Source of the DNA: Silene latifolia
Taxonomy: Eukaryota; Streptophyta; Magnoliopsida; Caryophyllales; Caryophyllaceae
Reading direction: 5' to 3'
Assembly: GCF_048544455.1 (NCBI RefSeq)
Contig: NC_133538.1
Coordinates: 440,880,311 to 440,944,310 of the forward strand
DNA: 64,000 nt
Shown here: positions 24,284 through 35,769 of the stretch, in pieces
How positions within the stretch are numbered: position 1 is the first letter of the stretch
Layout of the letters: every line of letters starts with the position of its first letter
Translations under genes and position numbers: made by a program
Notes under the pieces: generated by a model
What the model was told of the DNA's origin: nothing
What the model saw: the letters and a program-made list of their open reading frames with translations, nothing else
Databases searched by the model: none

Positions 24284-24967
24284 TAGGTGATTGCTTTTCC
24301 AGGTAGGATTTCCTACTCAGTTATTGGTTACATGTGTATTGGATAATTGTTTGATTGTTGATGGTTGATTGTTGTTATTGATATATATTGTATTGAATTG
24401 GTAATTGTTGATGTAGTAGTTGGTTGTATTTGTCTGTGGTTCGCGAGGTGCGCCCTCGGCTAAGTGGAGTCACTTGCGGGAGTGGCTTCATGCCCTTAAT
24501 TCTCCCCTTGTGGAACCCAGCACAAGAGGGGATGTGAACATTAAGGAACATGGGTTTGCGCTCGGTATTGATGAGCGGGGCTTAGGTGGGAACGGTTGTG
24601 GTCCCCCACTGACAGTGTGGATTACTGATTTCGGCCGTAATCTTGCAGGACTAGATCTTCAGGCTAGTCGGGTGATTGGTGATGTGACGCTGTTGGAGGA
24701 TTGTATGTATTGTTGATTTTGTTTATCTTATATTGTGTAATCAGTAACTGACCCCGTTTAATTGTTTTAAAGCTGTGGTGATCCATTCGGGGATGGTGAG
24801 CAGTTATTCAGCAGGTATGCTATGGATGCGAGAGGGATAGCTGGGTTTGAGTCAGCACGAGTCGTTTACAATCTTCCGCTGTGTTATCAGACTTTACATT
24901 TGTTTAGTTGGTTTTGGATTTTGGAACAGTTGTATTTGTTTTGACCGTTTTGGCTTTTGGTTATGTA

Positions 24968-25117
24968 TCACTTTAAACTTATTGATTAAAGTACGTTCTT
25001 TTATGGTCCTTTTAATATATATTGATTAAAGTACGTTCTTTTATGGTCCTTTTGGTTATGTATCACTTTAAACTTATTGATTAAAGTACGTTCTTTTATG
25101 GTCCTTTTAATATATAT
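24968..25117 (+). repeat. Triplicated ~38-bp block in the E1 LTR
   Basis: The block ttattgattaaagtacgttc followed by ttttatggtccttt occurs three times. The first and third copies also share the preceding ggttatgtatcactttaaac. This is a local tandem amplification in the R/U5 part of the LTR. Confidence 0.85.
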
Positions 25118-25200
25118 TGCCTTGGGTAACCAAGATGGTAGCACTTCCATGAATTAGGTGGTCCTGGTAAGGCACCTTGGTGTATGGGGGTGTTACAAAG

Positions 25201-25218
25201 TGGTATCAGAGCGACGAT
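25201..25218 (+). other. E1 primer-binding site (initiator Met-tRNA type)
   Basis: TGGTATCAGAGC starts 3 nt after the LTR end, the usual plant initiator-Met tRNA complement. It fixes the element's orientation as plus. Confidence 0.92.
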
Positions 25219-25567
25219 TTTGGAACCTGTAACTAATGAATCTAATGAATCTAGGGAGTCAAACTAAAATGAACCTGGGTAGGAGTTGTTAGGAGCTAAT
25301 GCAAAGACTTGGGAGATGTCCTAAGTCGCTAACTCGCCCTACAACTTTAAACCGGTCACTATGGGGTGTCATGGGATCGCTATGTGTTTACTAATGTTTA
25401 ATTGCATATGTTGGATGAATGATTGTGGTGGAATGGAGGATGTGGTGGAAAGATGTGAAGTAGATCATATGATAATATGTTGTGGATAACAATGTCGCAT
25501 GATCGATGATTTATAATGTGGCATAATAGTAACATGTGAATAGGATGTTTGCGTTTGTTGTATACGT

Positions 25568-25613
<46 letters not shown>

Positions 25614-25986
25614 ATTATTATTTTTTTTTTGTTGCGAAAAGTATTAAGTAAAGGCATACGGGTAGTTAGAGAAGTCGGCATGACTCGATCGAGTGGGGGA
25701 TACTCGATCGAGTACGGTGGACTCGATCGAGTAGGCGCTACTCGATCGAGTACGTATGTGACTCGATCGAGTGCGTTTTGTTGTACGTTCTGGTTCGGTT
25801 ATGGAGTTGAGATACTCGATCGAGTAAGTGAGCAACTTGATCGAGTGACCTTTACTCGATCGAGTGGGTGTTGTTACTCGATCGAGTAAGTGCTATACAT
25901 GTCGTATATGCTTTGAGCCGTAGGCTATGTGCTTATGTTTGTATCTCCTCTTATAGCTCAAAGATATACCGTCAAAGAGATCTGCT
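25219..25986 (+). promoter_or_regulatory. E1 leader with TA microsatellite and nine TCGATCGA palindromes
   Basis: Untranslated leader between primer site and gag. It contains a TA dinucleotide run (25571-25609), a short TTA/T run, and at 25683-25889 nine copies (eight exact, one with one change) of ACTCGATCGAGT, the motif also found in this element's LTR. The long frame here is an artefact of the repeats. No TATA box is evident between the cluster and gag. Confidence 0.8.
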
Positions 25987-26925
25987 ATGTATGCTAGGGC
26001 GCAAGAGATGAGTATGGATGATATAGCCAAGATGCTTGAGCATCAAGATGCGCTTACCGAGGTACTAAAGAGATTTGGGAAAGACAAAGATGCTGGGGTA
26101 GACTTTGCCAAGATGAGCACTACAATATCCCGCTTCAACCCAAAGGAATACATGGGTACTTGTGCGCCAGTTTTGCTCGACAATTGGCATAGGGAGATGG
26201 AGAAAATCTTGGGAGTGGTTCATTGTCCCGAGGACTTCAAAGTGGAACAAGTTGCGTTCTAATTGAGAGATGCTGCGGGAGAGTGGTGGGACAAGGTAAG
26301 GGAGAGTGACCTACATCTTTATCTAATGCAAGGTAAGTCAGCTATACCATGGGTTGAGTTTAAGAGAGCTATGCATCGGGAGTTTGTTCCAAAACATGTT
26401 TGTAGTAAGCCGAGGGAGGAGTTTGATTCTTTCAAGATGACTTCGGATATGACTGTGGCTGAGTATTACCACAAATTATGAGAAATCGAGATATGCAGAG
26501 GACATGAGGCTGAGTCAGGAGAACTTGGCACTAAGGTTCGAGAAGAGGTTGACCTATCAAATCATGGAGAAGTTACTAGTTGGGGTCCTTACAGATGTTA
26601 AGGAAGTTTATGAGAGAGTAGGGAGAGCTGAGAGATTGGTCGAGATGGCCAAAGAGAACAAGGAAAGAGGTCCTGAAAAGAGAAAGGCTGAGAGTGAGGG
26701 TGGTGGTCAGTCCAGTTATAAGAGGGTAATCATAACCAGGCAAGGGCTTACTCATCGGGATCGGGTTTTAGTGGTGGAGTTTCTTATGGGCGTGGTCGTG
26801 GTGGTAGCACTAGTAGCTAGAGTATCTTTTGTTTCAACTGTGGCGGTATGGACCACAAGAGGCATGAGTGTACTAGTGCCGGGGGGAGAGGTTTCCAGAG
26901 GCCATCGCAGAAGAGCTTTTCGCAG
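25987..26925 (+). pseudogene. E1 gag (capsid-nucleocapsid), broken
   Basis: A start near 26008 (MSMDDIAKMLEHQD) or 25987 leads into a typical chromovirus gag: RFNPKEYMG, EWWDKV, WVEFKRAMHREFVPKHV, TVAEYYHKL, then LALRFEKRLTYQIMEKL and the zinc knuckle CFNCGGMDHKRHEC (CX2CX4HX4C) near 26830-26870. Stops at 26260 and 26479, plus frameshifts near 26480 and 26760, divide it into at least three frames. The product would form the virus-like particle; here it cannot. Confidence 0.88.
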
Positions 26926-27459
26926 GGTCTGACTCAGAGTTATGCTAGCAACCGACCGGCTGGGTTATGGAATAATCAAGGAGGGCATGGTAACAAAAAC
27001 GGTGGGTTCAACCGCAATGGCGGTAATGCTTATCAGAAACCGGCGGCTAACAACAATCATGGGTCAGCTGCCAAGCCATCTACTTCAGCTGGTAAAGTTC
27101 AAGGAGGTGGCCAAAAGACCAGTGGCAAGTTATTCATGATGGACAAGAAAGCTACCAAGGATGATGCACACGTGATCACTCGTAGCTTTCTTGTTAATAA
27201 TGTTTCTATCTTTGTTTTGTTTGATTCGGGGGCGTCACACTCTTTTGTATCGTCAGGTCATGCTAAGCTTTTGGGTTTAAGAGAGTTTGAGTATGTAAGA
27301 GATAAGGTTTTTATACCGTCAGGTGAGTCAGTGTCATGTGGGAGGTTGTATAAGGGTATATATATGATAGTTGGGCTGGTTGATCTTCTAGTGGATTTGT
27401 TAGAATTTCCTATGGACGGTTTTGAGATGATAGTTGGTATGGATTGGTTGGGTAAGTAA
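26848..27459 (+). pseudogene. E1 aspartic protease region
   Basis: A 203-codon frame continues from the zinc knuckle through a Gly/Asn-rich linker to LFDSGASHSFVS (protease active site, about residues 125-136) and ends with IVGMDWLGK and TAA at 27457. In an intact element the frame would run on into RT; here the stop replaces a sense codon, and RT resumes in the same reading direction after it. Confidence 0.88.
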
Positions 27460-29175
27460 AAGGCTAGAATAGATTGTCACCAAAAGAAAGTCTCTTTGAG
27501 AGGTCCGAAGGGAGTTAGTGTGTCTTATCGTGGGTTTGTTGTAAAACCCAAAGTCAAAGTGATTGCAGCGGTGACCTTGAAGTCTTATCTGAGGAAGGGG
27601 TGTCCTTTGATTCTATGCCATATGAAAGATCATAGTATGGTTGGGCCGACAACTGATCAGATACCAGTGGTGGGAGGGTTTTCGGATGTTTTTTCGGAGG
27701 AGATACCACGTTTGCCACCGAAGAGGGATATATATTTCAGTGTGGAGTTGAAACCATGGACGAGACCAATCTATAAGGCTCCGTACCGCATGGGTTCTAA
27801 AGAGTTAGCAGAGCTGAAGAAGCAGTTGGATGATTTGATAGATAAAGGATACATTAGACCTAGTGTATCGTCGTGGGGAGCGCCAGTTCTGTTTGTGAAG
27901 AAGAAAGATGGGAGCTTGAGGTTGTGTATCGATTACAGGGAGCTGAATAGTGTTAAAGTGAAGAACAAGTATCCTTTGCCATGGATAGATGATCTATTTG
28001 ACCAGCTGAGTGGGACAGGAGTCTTTTCGAAGATTGATTTGAGATCAGGTTACCATCAGGTGAGGATTCGGGATGAGGACATACCGAAGACAACTTTTCA
28101 ATAGAGGTATGGTCACTATGAGTATGTGGTGATGTCTTTTGGGTTGTCTAATACATCGGCATTGTTTATGAATTTGATGAACCGGGTCTTCAATCAATTT
28201 TTGGATCAGTTTGTGGTGGTGTTCATAGATGATATCTTAGTCTTTTCGAAAACTAAGAAGGAGCATGAGGAGCACTTGAGGTTGGTGTTACAAACTTTGC
28301 ACGACAATCAGCTATATGCAAAGTTGTCTAAGTGTGAGTTCTGACTCGAGGAAGTTGCCTTTCTAGGGCATGTGATTTCTAAAGAAGGTGTATCTATGGA
28401 TCCTACAAAGATAGAGGCGGTGTCTAAGTGGGAAGCACCGAAGAATGTGGCAAAGATCAGGAGTTTCTTGGGTTTGGCAGGGTACTATCGTCGGTTCGTG
28501 AAATACTTTTCTAAGATCGCCAGACCTATGACATCGTTGATGAGGAAAAAGAACCGGTTTCGATGGGATGAAAGTTATGAGACGGCGTTCCAAACATTAA
28601 AGGAGTGTTTGACCACAGCTCTAGTCTTAGATTTACCTAAAGGGTGTGAGAACTTTGAGGTGTATACAAATGCTTCAAAGAACGGGTTGGGTTGTGTGTT
28701 TATGCAGAACGGGAAAGTCATTGCCTATGCTTCTAAGCAATTGAAGCCATACGAGGAGAACTATTTGACACATGATCTAGAATTGGGTGCAGTTGTGTTT
28801 ACTCTCAAGATTTGGAGGCACTACCTTTATGGGGCGACCTTTAAGGTGTTTTCTGATCATAAGAGTTTAAAGTACATCTTTATTCAAAAGGAGCTGAACA
28901 TGAGACAGAGGAGGTGGATGGAGGTTATAGAGAATTATGACATGGATATCATATACCATGAAGGGAAAGCAAACGTTGTGGCTGATGCGTTGAGCAGGAA
29001 GAGTGTGCATTCCCTATGTACATCTATGTCTTTGATGAGATTGAGAGATGAGGTGGGTAAGATGGGGATACATGTGATACAGAAAGGGGATGCTAGAGGA
29101 GACTTGACAGTGGAGCCGGATCTTTATGATGATATTCGCAGGAAGCAGGCTCTTGATTCTAAGATTCAGGAGTAG
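27460..29175 (+). pseudogene. E1 reverse transcriptase and RNase H
   Basis: RT motifs in order: [63 protein letters not shown], then the catalytic [21 protein letters not shown] and [13 protein letters not shown]. RNase H follows with [30 protein letters not shown] and ADALSRK. Stops occur at 28102 (TAG) and 28342 (TGA). The first RNase H catalytic Asp is Asn (28669-28671, TNAS instead of TDAS). TAG at 29173 ends this frame before integrase. Inactive copy. Confidence 0.9.
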
Positions 29176-29425
29176 AGAGCTGGAGTAGAGAAAGGGACAG
29201 TGTCCTGGTTCTCTATTCATTCTGTTGGGAGTGTTCGGTTTGATGGGAGATGGTGTGTGCTGAGGGATGAGGATTTGAAAAAGATAATCATGGCAGAGGC
29301 TCATTGCACACCGTATTCAGTACATCCGGGAGGTGACAAGCTGTATAGAGATTTGAAGAAGACTTTCTGGTGGCCTGGGATGAAAAAGGAAACAACTGAG
29401 TTCGTGGCTAGATGTTTGACATGTC
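29176..29425 (+). pseudogene. E1 integrase zinc finger, cut by E2
   Basis: Contains SVRFDGRWCV, then HCTPYSVHPGGDKLYRDLKK and ARCLTC, the HHCC zinc finger. E2 enters one base after the last Cys codon. The reading resumes with QRVKGEQ at 43447. Confidence 0.9.
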
Positions 29426-30915
29426 TGATAAGGTTATTTCAGTCGTTGGCCTTAATCAAAGTAAACCTAAACTACTACTAACAAAATAGCTAGCGGTAAG
29501 TCAGGGTCGAATCCACAGGGAAGCGGTGATTATCTAGTTTGTTGATGTTTATAATGTCTTAAGGTAACCAATTGTGGGGGTTTGTTTTGTTTGTATGCTA
29601 ACCAACTAATTGCAAGTAATTTAAAGGGCAAATAACAATAATATTAAAGGTCTAGGATTTCCGATTCACTAGGTCAATTATATGGGGTCTATTAATCAAT
29701 TGTTAGATCTGTCAAGCTGTCTAAGGTCATAAGATCGGTCGACTTTATTATGCCCTTTAGATCGATTCTAACATACGGTCGCTATAATTAGATATAATAT
29801 ATTTGATTATCGCAGCCTATATTAATTCTAACCCGGTCGGTGAAAGGATTAATTCGCTACACTAATTAACAACTCAGGCTTAAGTTAATTAACTAGAATA
29901 AGAACAATAATCAAACGACAACTTATATGATTTCCCTAGAAATTAATCAATTTTCTCTTTTTAATTAACCTAGATCCCCTTCATCCTAGATGAGGAAATT
30001 AGCTACGCATAATAGAAAGAATAACAATAATAGTAATGGAAAACATGATGAACAATAATAAAGATAAACAAGTAATTGAAATAATAATTGAAGAAAGATT
30101 AGAACAATACCGTAATTAAAGGCAATAGATCCGAACAATAATTAAACTAAACTAAGTATTTGAGAGAGTTTTCTAAGGTAGCTATACTAAACCTATGTAA
30201 AATAAGGCATAATTTTAACCTAGAGTACGAGTTTTGGTATTTATAGTAGTCATAACCGACTTAAGGAAATTTGCGGAATATTGTGGAAACTAGTGGTTCC
30301 TCGATCGAGCCAAGGTGCACTCGATCGAGGCACCGATTCCCAGATACCCCAACTCTCGACATTGCAAAGTTTATTGATTAGGTTGGTTCCTCGATCGAGT
30401 CGAGAGGTGACTCGATCGAGCATGAAGTTCCTCGATCGAGCCAAGGTTGACTCGATCGAGGCACCAATTTCCTGCTTCGCGCACTGAACTTCAAACGGTC
30501 GCCATTTCTTCGTTACTTGTCAGAAACAAGTGATTTTTGTGGCGTTGGAAAGCTAAGAAGATAATATTTCACCTCCAATTGGAATAACTTGAAAATCTGT
30601 TGTAGAATTCGAGATATGGCTCTTCAAAGTAGGCACTTGTAATAAGAAGCTCTTTTCTTCGTGTTTTCTTCTTAACTTCTCTTCCTTCATTCTTATGGAT
30701 TCTCGTGCCATGCTTCGTGTATCCCTTCATGCTCACTCCGTGATGCCCATTTCATTCCTTTGCTCCTCAAATGCATCATTCCTGCATTAAACATCAAAAG
30801 GCGGAAGTATCAACATTCTAACATAAAAGGCATGTAAATGATATAAACTAACACGAAAACCGTATCAAAAGTAATTAAGGGGAGGCATAAATATGTATAT
30901 AATTATGACTCATCA
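29426..30915 (-). repeat. E2 3' LTR
   Basis: Copy of the right LTR. It carries six CTCGATCGAG palindromes at 30300-30461 and, 54 bp further downstream in the element's direction, TATAAATA (minus strand, 30238-30245). Confidence 0.9.
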
Positions 30916-30930
30916 AACTCCCCCAAACCA
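30916..30930 (-). other. E2 polypurine tract
   Basis: On the minus strand TGGTTTGGGGGAGTT directly abuts the LTR start TGATGAG, the expected site of plus-strand DNA priming. Confidence 0.88.
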
Positions 30931-31661
30931 TCTCTTTGCTTGTCCTCAAGCAAAGCAACACACAATACAAAAGGCAATCATACAAATGGCGAATAAACGA
31001 CTCAGAGCTAATGTTTAATGCACATACAAATCCCAAGCTATCCATATCTTGTAACAAAGCAATGACTAAAGTGTACCAATAAAACAAATTCAAAGGTACG
31101 GGAAATAGAAAACATAGCTCAAGCCTCAAGTCACCATACTATAGACAAATGCCAAATACCTTTCGATTTTGCAAGACAAATTAGTTGGATTCTCGCGAAT
31201 GTCACTCATGCACTCATAAGTATATAGGGTGAGTTATATGTGAAGATAGAAAGAAGTAGAAACACTCACTCAACTTTTGAAACTTGCATGCAATTTAATG
31301 TGATAGAGATTTCCCCAACTAATATGCAATCACATATGTAGACAAAAGTACATATATCAAGGACAATAAGGGTGGCAAATGGGTTAAAGGGATAGAAATG
31401 GTTTGTTCCTAAGCACGTTATGGATATGTGGAGCTAAGACGGTAGTCGCAGCGCTAACCCAAACCAAATATAAATCTTAAAATAACAAATGAACCCAACT
31501 TAGAGAAATGATCTCAATTTTACAACATATGAGAGCTAACAAACTACTCTCCAATTATACATTAGACTCTAACAACCATCTTTTTTATCCTTGACAAAAC
31601 CAAATGAAGCAATCTCTTTTATTTTCTTTCCTCTTTTTCTATTTTTCTATTTTTTCTTTCT

Positions 31662-31714
<53 letters not shown>

Positions 31715-32777
31715 CTTTTGCTTCATATTTTTCTTTTTCCAACACAAGGATATACAACACTATCGCTAAAAGTATTTTGCTATACCCACATGACAACAAT
31801 AAGTCCCAACCCAACCATAATAGCAAAATAAACATGATAAACAAGCAATCGCGATCGTCCCTAAAAAGGTAGGCAAATTCTTGGATTGTAGCTCATAGGA
31901 TGTAATTAATATTGGCTACAAGGGTTCAAACGGGCTAACATAAGGTAATGTAAGGCTTATTTGAACGATAAGAATCGCCTATCCACATGTACTTAGTCAA
32001 ATGAAAGCAATAAAAGTATCAAGAAATCAATGTCACACTTATGCAATTTGATATTACACATTCCACAAGGAGAAACCACACTTAAGCCTAATTGACAATG
32101 AGACCAGTTTATTGATGTTCCTGGCCTAGGAAACTCTATCGACCTCAGAATTTAAGTAGTTTACCAACGTAATTGTGTCAAATATAATCAATATAAGGCA
32201 TGTTAATACGGTTAAGACTTGAATTATGAGCTTTGTTTTCATGGCTAACGAGTCAAAACAATGTACATGAACAACTATTTGGGATTCAAATCAAAAACAA
32301 TGCAATTTAACATCATTGTTATTAAAATTCACCAAGACTCGACCTAAAACAAATGAAAAACCTGTTTTTATGTTTTATAAATTTTTTTATTTTTATGGAT
32401 TTTTTATACAAATGCACACAACATAAATAAAAAGCACACAACATAATAAAAGACCCTCCCCCAAACCTAAATGTCACAGTGTCCTCATTGTGACGCCTAC
32501 AACATAGCAATCACACACAAATCCAGCAACCTAAAGGACACAACTAACAAAAAGAATGGGAAATAACTAGATAATACAATAAAAGAAGGTACAAGGGAAG
32601 AGAATACCGGGTAAGAGCTTATGATTCCCCCAAACCAGCTGCAAAATAGGGGTAAATAATCATCCTCGCAAATCCTATCATCGTCTGGCTACGTTATTGA
32701 CCCAAAAGACGAGGTGACTCGATCGAGCCCCATGACACTCGATCGAGGAACCTTCCTGTCGAGCAGATTTCCTGCAT
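30931..32777 (-). other. E2 3' internal region, non-coding
   Basis: No gene. On the minus strand it carries sequence typical of Athila 3' regions (a GAGGACACTGTGACATTTAGG stretch and a second purine tract near 32455-32465), a 51-bp pure T run (31664-31714), and two CTCGATCGAG palindromes at 32718-32727 and 32738-32747 just after the accessory ORF stop. The long Phe/Lys frames over the T run are meaningless. Confidence 0.65.
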
Positions 32778-32907
32778 TTAAAATAAATGCGCATACAAGT
32801 CATAATCAATACAAGTTAAAGCTCGTAACAGTAAATCAAAAAGTAGCGCATGTGCTACACACAAACATAAGTAGCACCAATAAAAAGTCCAAGCAGAGAA
32901 TAAAAAC
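32778..32907 (-). CDS. E2 accessory ORF, C-terminal segment (rest at 41269-41831)
   Basis: Minus-strand continuation of the E2 ORF beyond the copia insertion, ending in TAA at 32778-32780. It reads a hydrophobic Cys-rich tail, WCYLCLCVAHALLFDLLLRA. The same arrangement WCYLC-x-CV-x-HA-x2-FD-x-LLRAL occurs at the end of the E3 ORF (59353-59415). Ignoring the insertion and one TSD copy, 41831-41269 plus 32907-32778 is 693 nt, exactly 231 codons including the stop. Function unknown. A membrane-associated or structural role is possible from hydrophobicity, but unproven. Confidence 0.7.
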
Positions 32908-33885
32908 TGTTGGAGCTTGTGTCCTCCACAAATTAGTGTGATAACATTTGTAAATCTCTTACAGGCTCACATGGGTATACTTCGTATATTTAATCAGTTG
33001 ATTAACGTTTACCTAATAACGGTTGGCTTGCTAGAAAGTTTGACGTTATTATCATACAGATGGCGGTGATCAACTGGTCCCTAAAGGTCACACCTATAGG
33101 ACGTGTTTGAGAGATGTGGTTATAGAAATATGATCACATTGATGCCTAATATGACTAAACAGTTAGTCAATGTGTTGATGAGACAATTATTTAATGAAGA
33201 TTAAATAATATTAGTTGAGACAATTAATCATGAATTAAGTAAATTAAATATAATAAGTTATATTTAATTAAATGTACGTAATGTTAGCTTGGACGAATTA
33301 ATCTGTTAATTCGTAATTAAATGTAATCGGTTATATTTAATATCAACAAGATGAATGTGTTATAGTGGTAATAGTGAGGGTACACAAACCAAGAGGTCAT
33401 GGGTTCGATCCTCACTAGATGACAATTTAACACATTTTATACATTTTTGGAATAACCAAAATAAGGAAATAATACTCCTTATTTCGGTAATTGGGCCGAG
33501 ATTAGAGGATGAAAAAAATCCACCCTAATCTACCCTAACACACGGTTTAAGAGGGAGATGGGTGAATTATTTCTAACCTAATTTTTCTACTCATTCTCTT
33601 GCCTCATCTCATCAGAAAAAAAAAAAACACAAAAAACCTAAATTTTACAGAAAATTTTGGATCGATTCTAGCATAATCAAAAGGGCATATCTCATATCGT
33701 CTTGGGTGCAACTGATAGGCGAATATCTACTTTGATATTGTTCTTAGGCCGTATTTGCTAGGACCGAAGGTTATTTCTGAATCCTTTACTTTTGTTTATG
33801 TATTTTATTTTATGACTAGTGATCGTCTTCATTAAATTTGTTATAATCCTTGAATATTGAGGGATTCATACAGATTAATCCCACA
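32908..33885 (+). repeat. E5 5' LTR
   Basis: 978 bp, starting TGTTGGAGCTTGTGTCCTCC and ending AGATTAATCCCACA. AT-rich U3 with inverted motifs such as ACGAATTA...TAATTCGT. It contains the tRNA-like block at 33354-33436. Confidence 0.93.
33354..33436 (+). repeat. tRNA/SINE-like block with B-box inside the E5 LTR
   Basis: A tRNA-like stretch with an A-box-like tagtggtaatagtg and a good B-box-like GGTTCGATCC is framed by a perfect 9-bp inverted pair AATGTGTTA/TAACACATT. The same block is in the 3' LTR (40734-40816, one arm mutated), so it belonged to the LTR before insertion. It does not fold as a full tRNA. A captured SINE head is likely. Confidence 0.5.
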
Positions 33886-33887
33886 AG

Positions 33888-33905
33888 TGGTATCAGAGCT
33901 AAGAC
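33888..33905 (+). other. E5 primer-binding site (initiator Met-tRNA)
   Basis: TGGTATCAGAGCT begins two bases after the LTR end. Confidence 0.92.
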
Positions 33906-35769
33906 CACGAATTCTAATTTTAATGATTTTCATAAAATTGTTTGTAAACAATAATTAGGGTTTGCGAAAAAAAAGGTAATCGGCTGGATATTTTTTTTTT
34001 GAGCCGTGGAATTTTTTTTTTCGTTTCCGTTACTGTTCACGGATGAACAGTACTTTAAAAAAAAAAAATATTTTCTGTTTTTTCTTTCTGTTTCTCCTGA
34101 AAAACCGATTAAAATTTTTTACGGCTGTTTTTGTTTATGCCGATTTGAAAAGCATCCGAGAAAAGATTTTTTTTTTTCCTGTTACTGTTCACAGTGGCCA
34201 TAATAAAAAAAAAAAAAAAATTGTTTTGTTATGGTTTTTACAAAAAAATCGCAAGAAGATAGAAATAAAAACGGGCTGTTTTTGTTGTTTTGTCTATCCA
34301 GCCGAGAGAAAAGTAAAAAAAAAAAATTTTTTTGGTTTCATTCGTGTTCACGTCTTTGATGATTTAAAAAAAAAAAAAATTGTTTTTTTCGGTTTTAGCT
34401 GTAAAATCGAGAAAAGTTTTTTTTGGGTTGTTTCGGTTTTTATCGAGATAAATTTTAAAGAAAATTTTTTTTGGGTTTGTTGTGGCCAATTATTTATTGT
34501 GAAGCGGTTCATAATTCATGGATACCTAATCATTTTAAACCAGTTTAAAATTTTGACGGATTAAATTCATATTACAAGTTTAATATGAATTAAGATTGAA
34601 ATTAATGTGATTAATTGAGGAATTGTCACTTAATTTGATAATTTAAATGGGTGATTTGGATAAAATTAATCTACATAATTAAAGAATTATTTTCTGCATG
34701 TTTAATTTTTTTTTAGTTGATGCATTTTATTTAGTTGAATGAATCGTTTGAATGGTTTAATTTACGTATTTTTGCAATCGGTTGTAATTTGTAATACTTA
34801 GTGTGGCCTTAGTCAAATTATGTTTTCGTAATGAAGGAAACATAATTTTTATGTAATTATGAGATTTCGAATCTCCTTTATTTTTCTGTAGTTTTGGGTT
34901 TTTGAAATTAGAATGTAATAAATAGGTTTATTATGTAATTTTATTTATTGTAATTTCAAAGAAGACTAAAGATGGAGGTTGGAGCTCACTCCCGCTACAT
35001 GGATCAAGATGGAACATCAAGACAAGCTTCTCGGGTCCAAGGATGGATTCCAAACTTGTATTTATGTTCATTTTGATAGGATAGGCCACAGTAGGACTTT
35101 ATTATTGTTTTTATGTTTTACTATTCTTATTGTTTTTCATTCACATGCTAGTTAATGCATCATATTCCGCCTAAAACCAAACCACCTACTACTAAAATGC
35201 ATGAAAATTGACTCATATAGATTGTATGTTAGTTTTCATGGACATACAGATATCACATACTTATTAAGCCATCACCTTAGTTTATTCATTCACGCATGCT
35301 AGATATTAGTTCACTTAAAATGAATTAAAATAAAGTTGATGGGATCTTCCTCTAAAACGGAAATTGAGATTAGTCTTTATAAGGGCAAACAACTATGAAT
35401 CCCTTCTTCGTCGGTAGGCATAATATGACCCCTTCTACGTTGGGTAAGTAGTTTATGTTGACTTAGTTTATCTCAACATTATAGTCCGAAGAGTTTCTCG
35501 TGATTATAATGGACTAAAGATAGAATTTACAGAAATTTATCGACCAAGAATTCTAAAGGTAGAATTAGCCAAGAGGTGGGCTTATCAATTTACAGAAATT
35601 GAGTCTTGAGATCATTTATATAATTCTTGAGGAAGGTCAATTGTATAAATGCATGAGTCTTCGTGTTATAACAGTATTGCATTAGACTTAAAAATCAAAT
35701 CGATGCATAGGCTTATTATTCAATTTTCTTTTCGCAGTGTAGAACACGTTAATTTTACTGTTACAACAA
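33906..35769 (+). other. E5 leader, long and homopolymer-rich
   Basis: Nearly 1.9 kb before gag. The first half (33965-34490) alternates T8-T10 and A8-A13 runs with a recurring gttactgttcac motif (34028, 34183), including the inverted pair ACTGTTC...GAACAGT at 34031-34050. The apparent 173-residue Lys/Phe-rich frame here is a by-product of the runs. The second half is ordinary AT-rich sequence. Confidence 0.7.

Larger units (their letters stand above)
20861..25197 (+). repeat. E1 5' LTR (1455 bp of its own sequence, interrupted by a solo LTR)
   Basis: Starts TGTAATAC and ends GTGTTACA, an 8-bp terminal inverted repeat with one transition. Own segments are 20861-21406 and 24289-25197. It includes the gagtcacttgcgggagtggc-type block (24468-24490) that I associate with Tekay LTRs, and is followed by AAG and the tRNA primer site. 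Promoter elements are described separately. Confidence 0.88.

Noticed and set aside
23125..24716. Frames of 72-98 residues in the solo LTR and the E1 LTR
   Set aside because: They have no family features and lie in LTR sequence defined by termini and TSDs.
25536..25889. 117-residue frame over the TA run and palindromes (and its antisense)
   Set aside because: Composed of repeat translation (RSS/DRV motifs come from TCGATCGA); leader sequence.
31591..31872. Phe-rich and Lys-rich frames over the poly-T tract
   Set aside because: Pure homopolymer artefact.
34006..34564. 173-residue Lys/Phe-rich frame in the copia leader
   Set aside because: Created by A and T runs; upstream of the real gag start and not like any protein.
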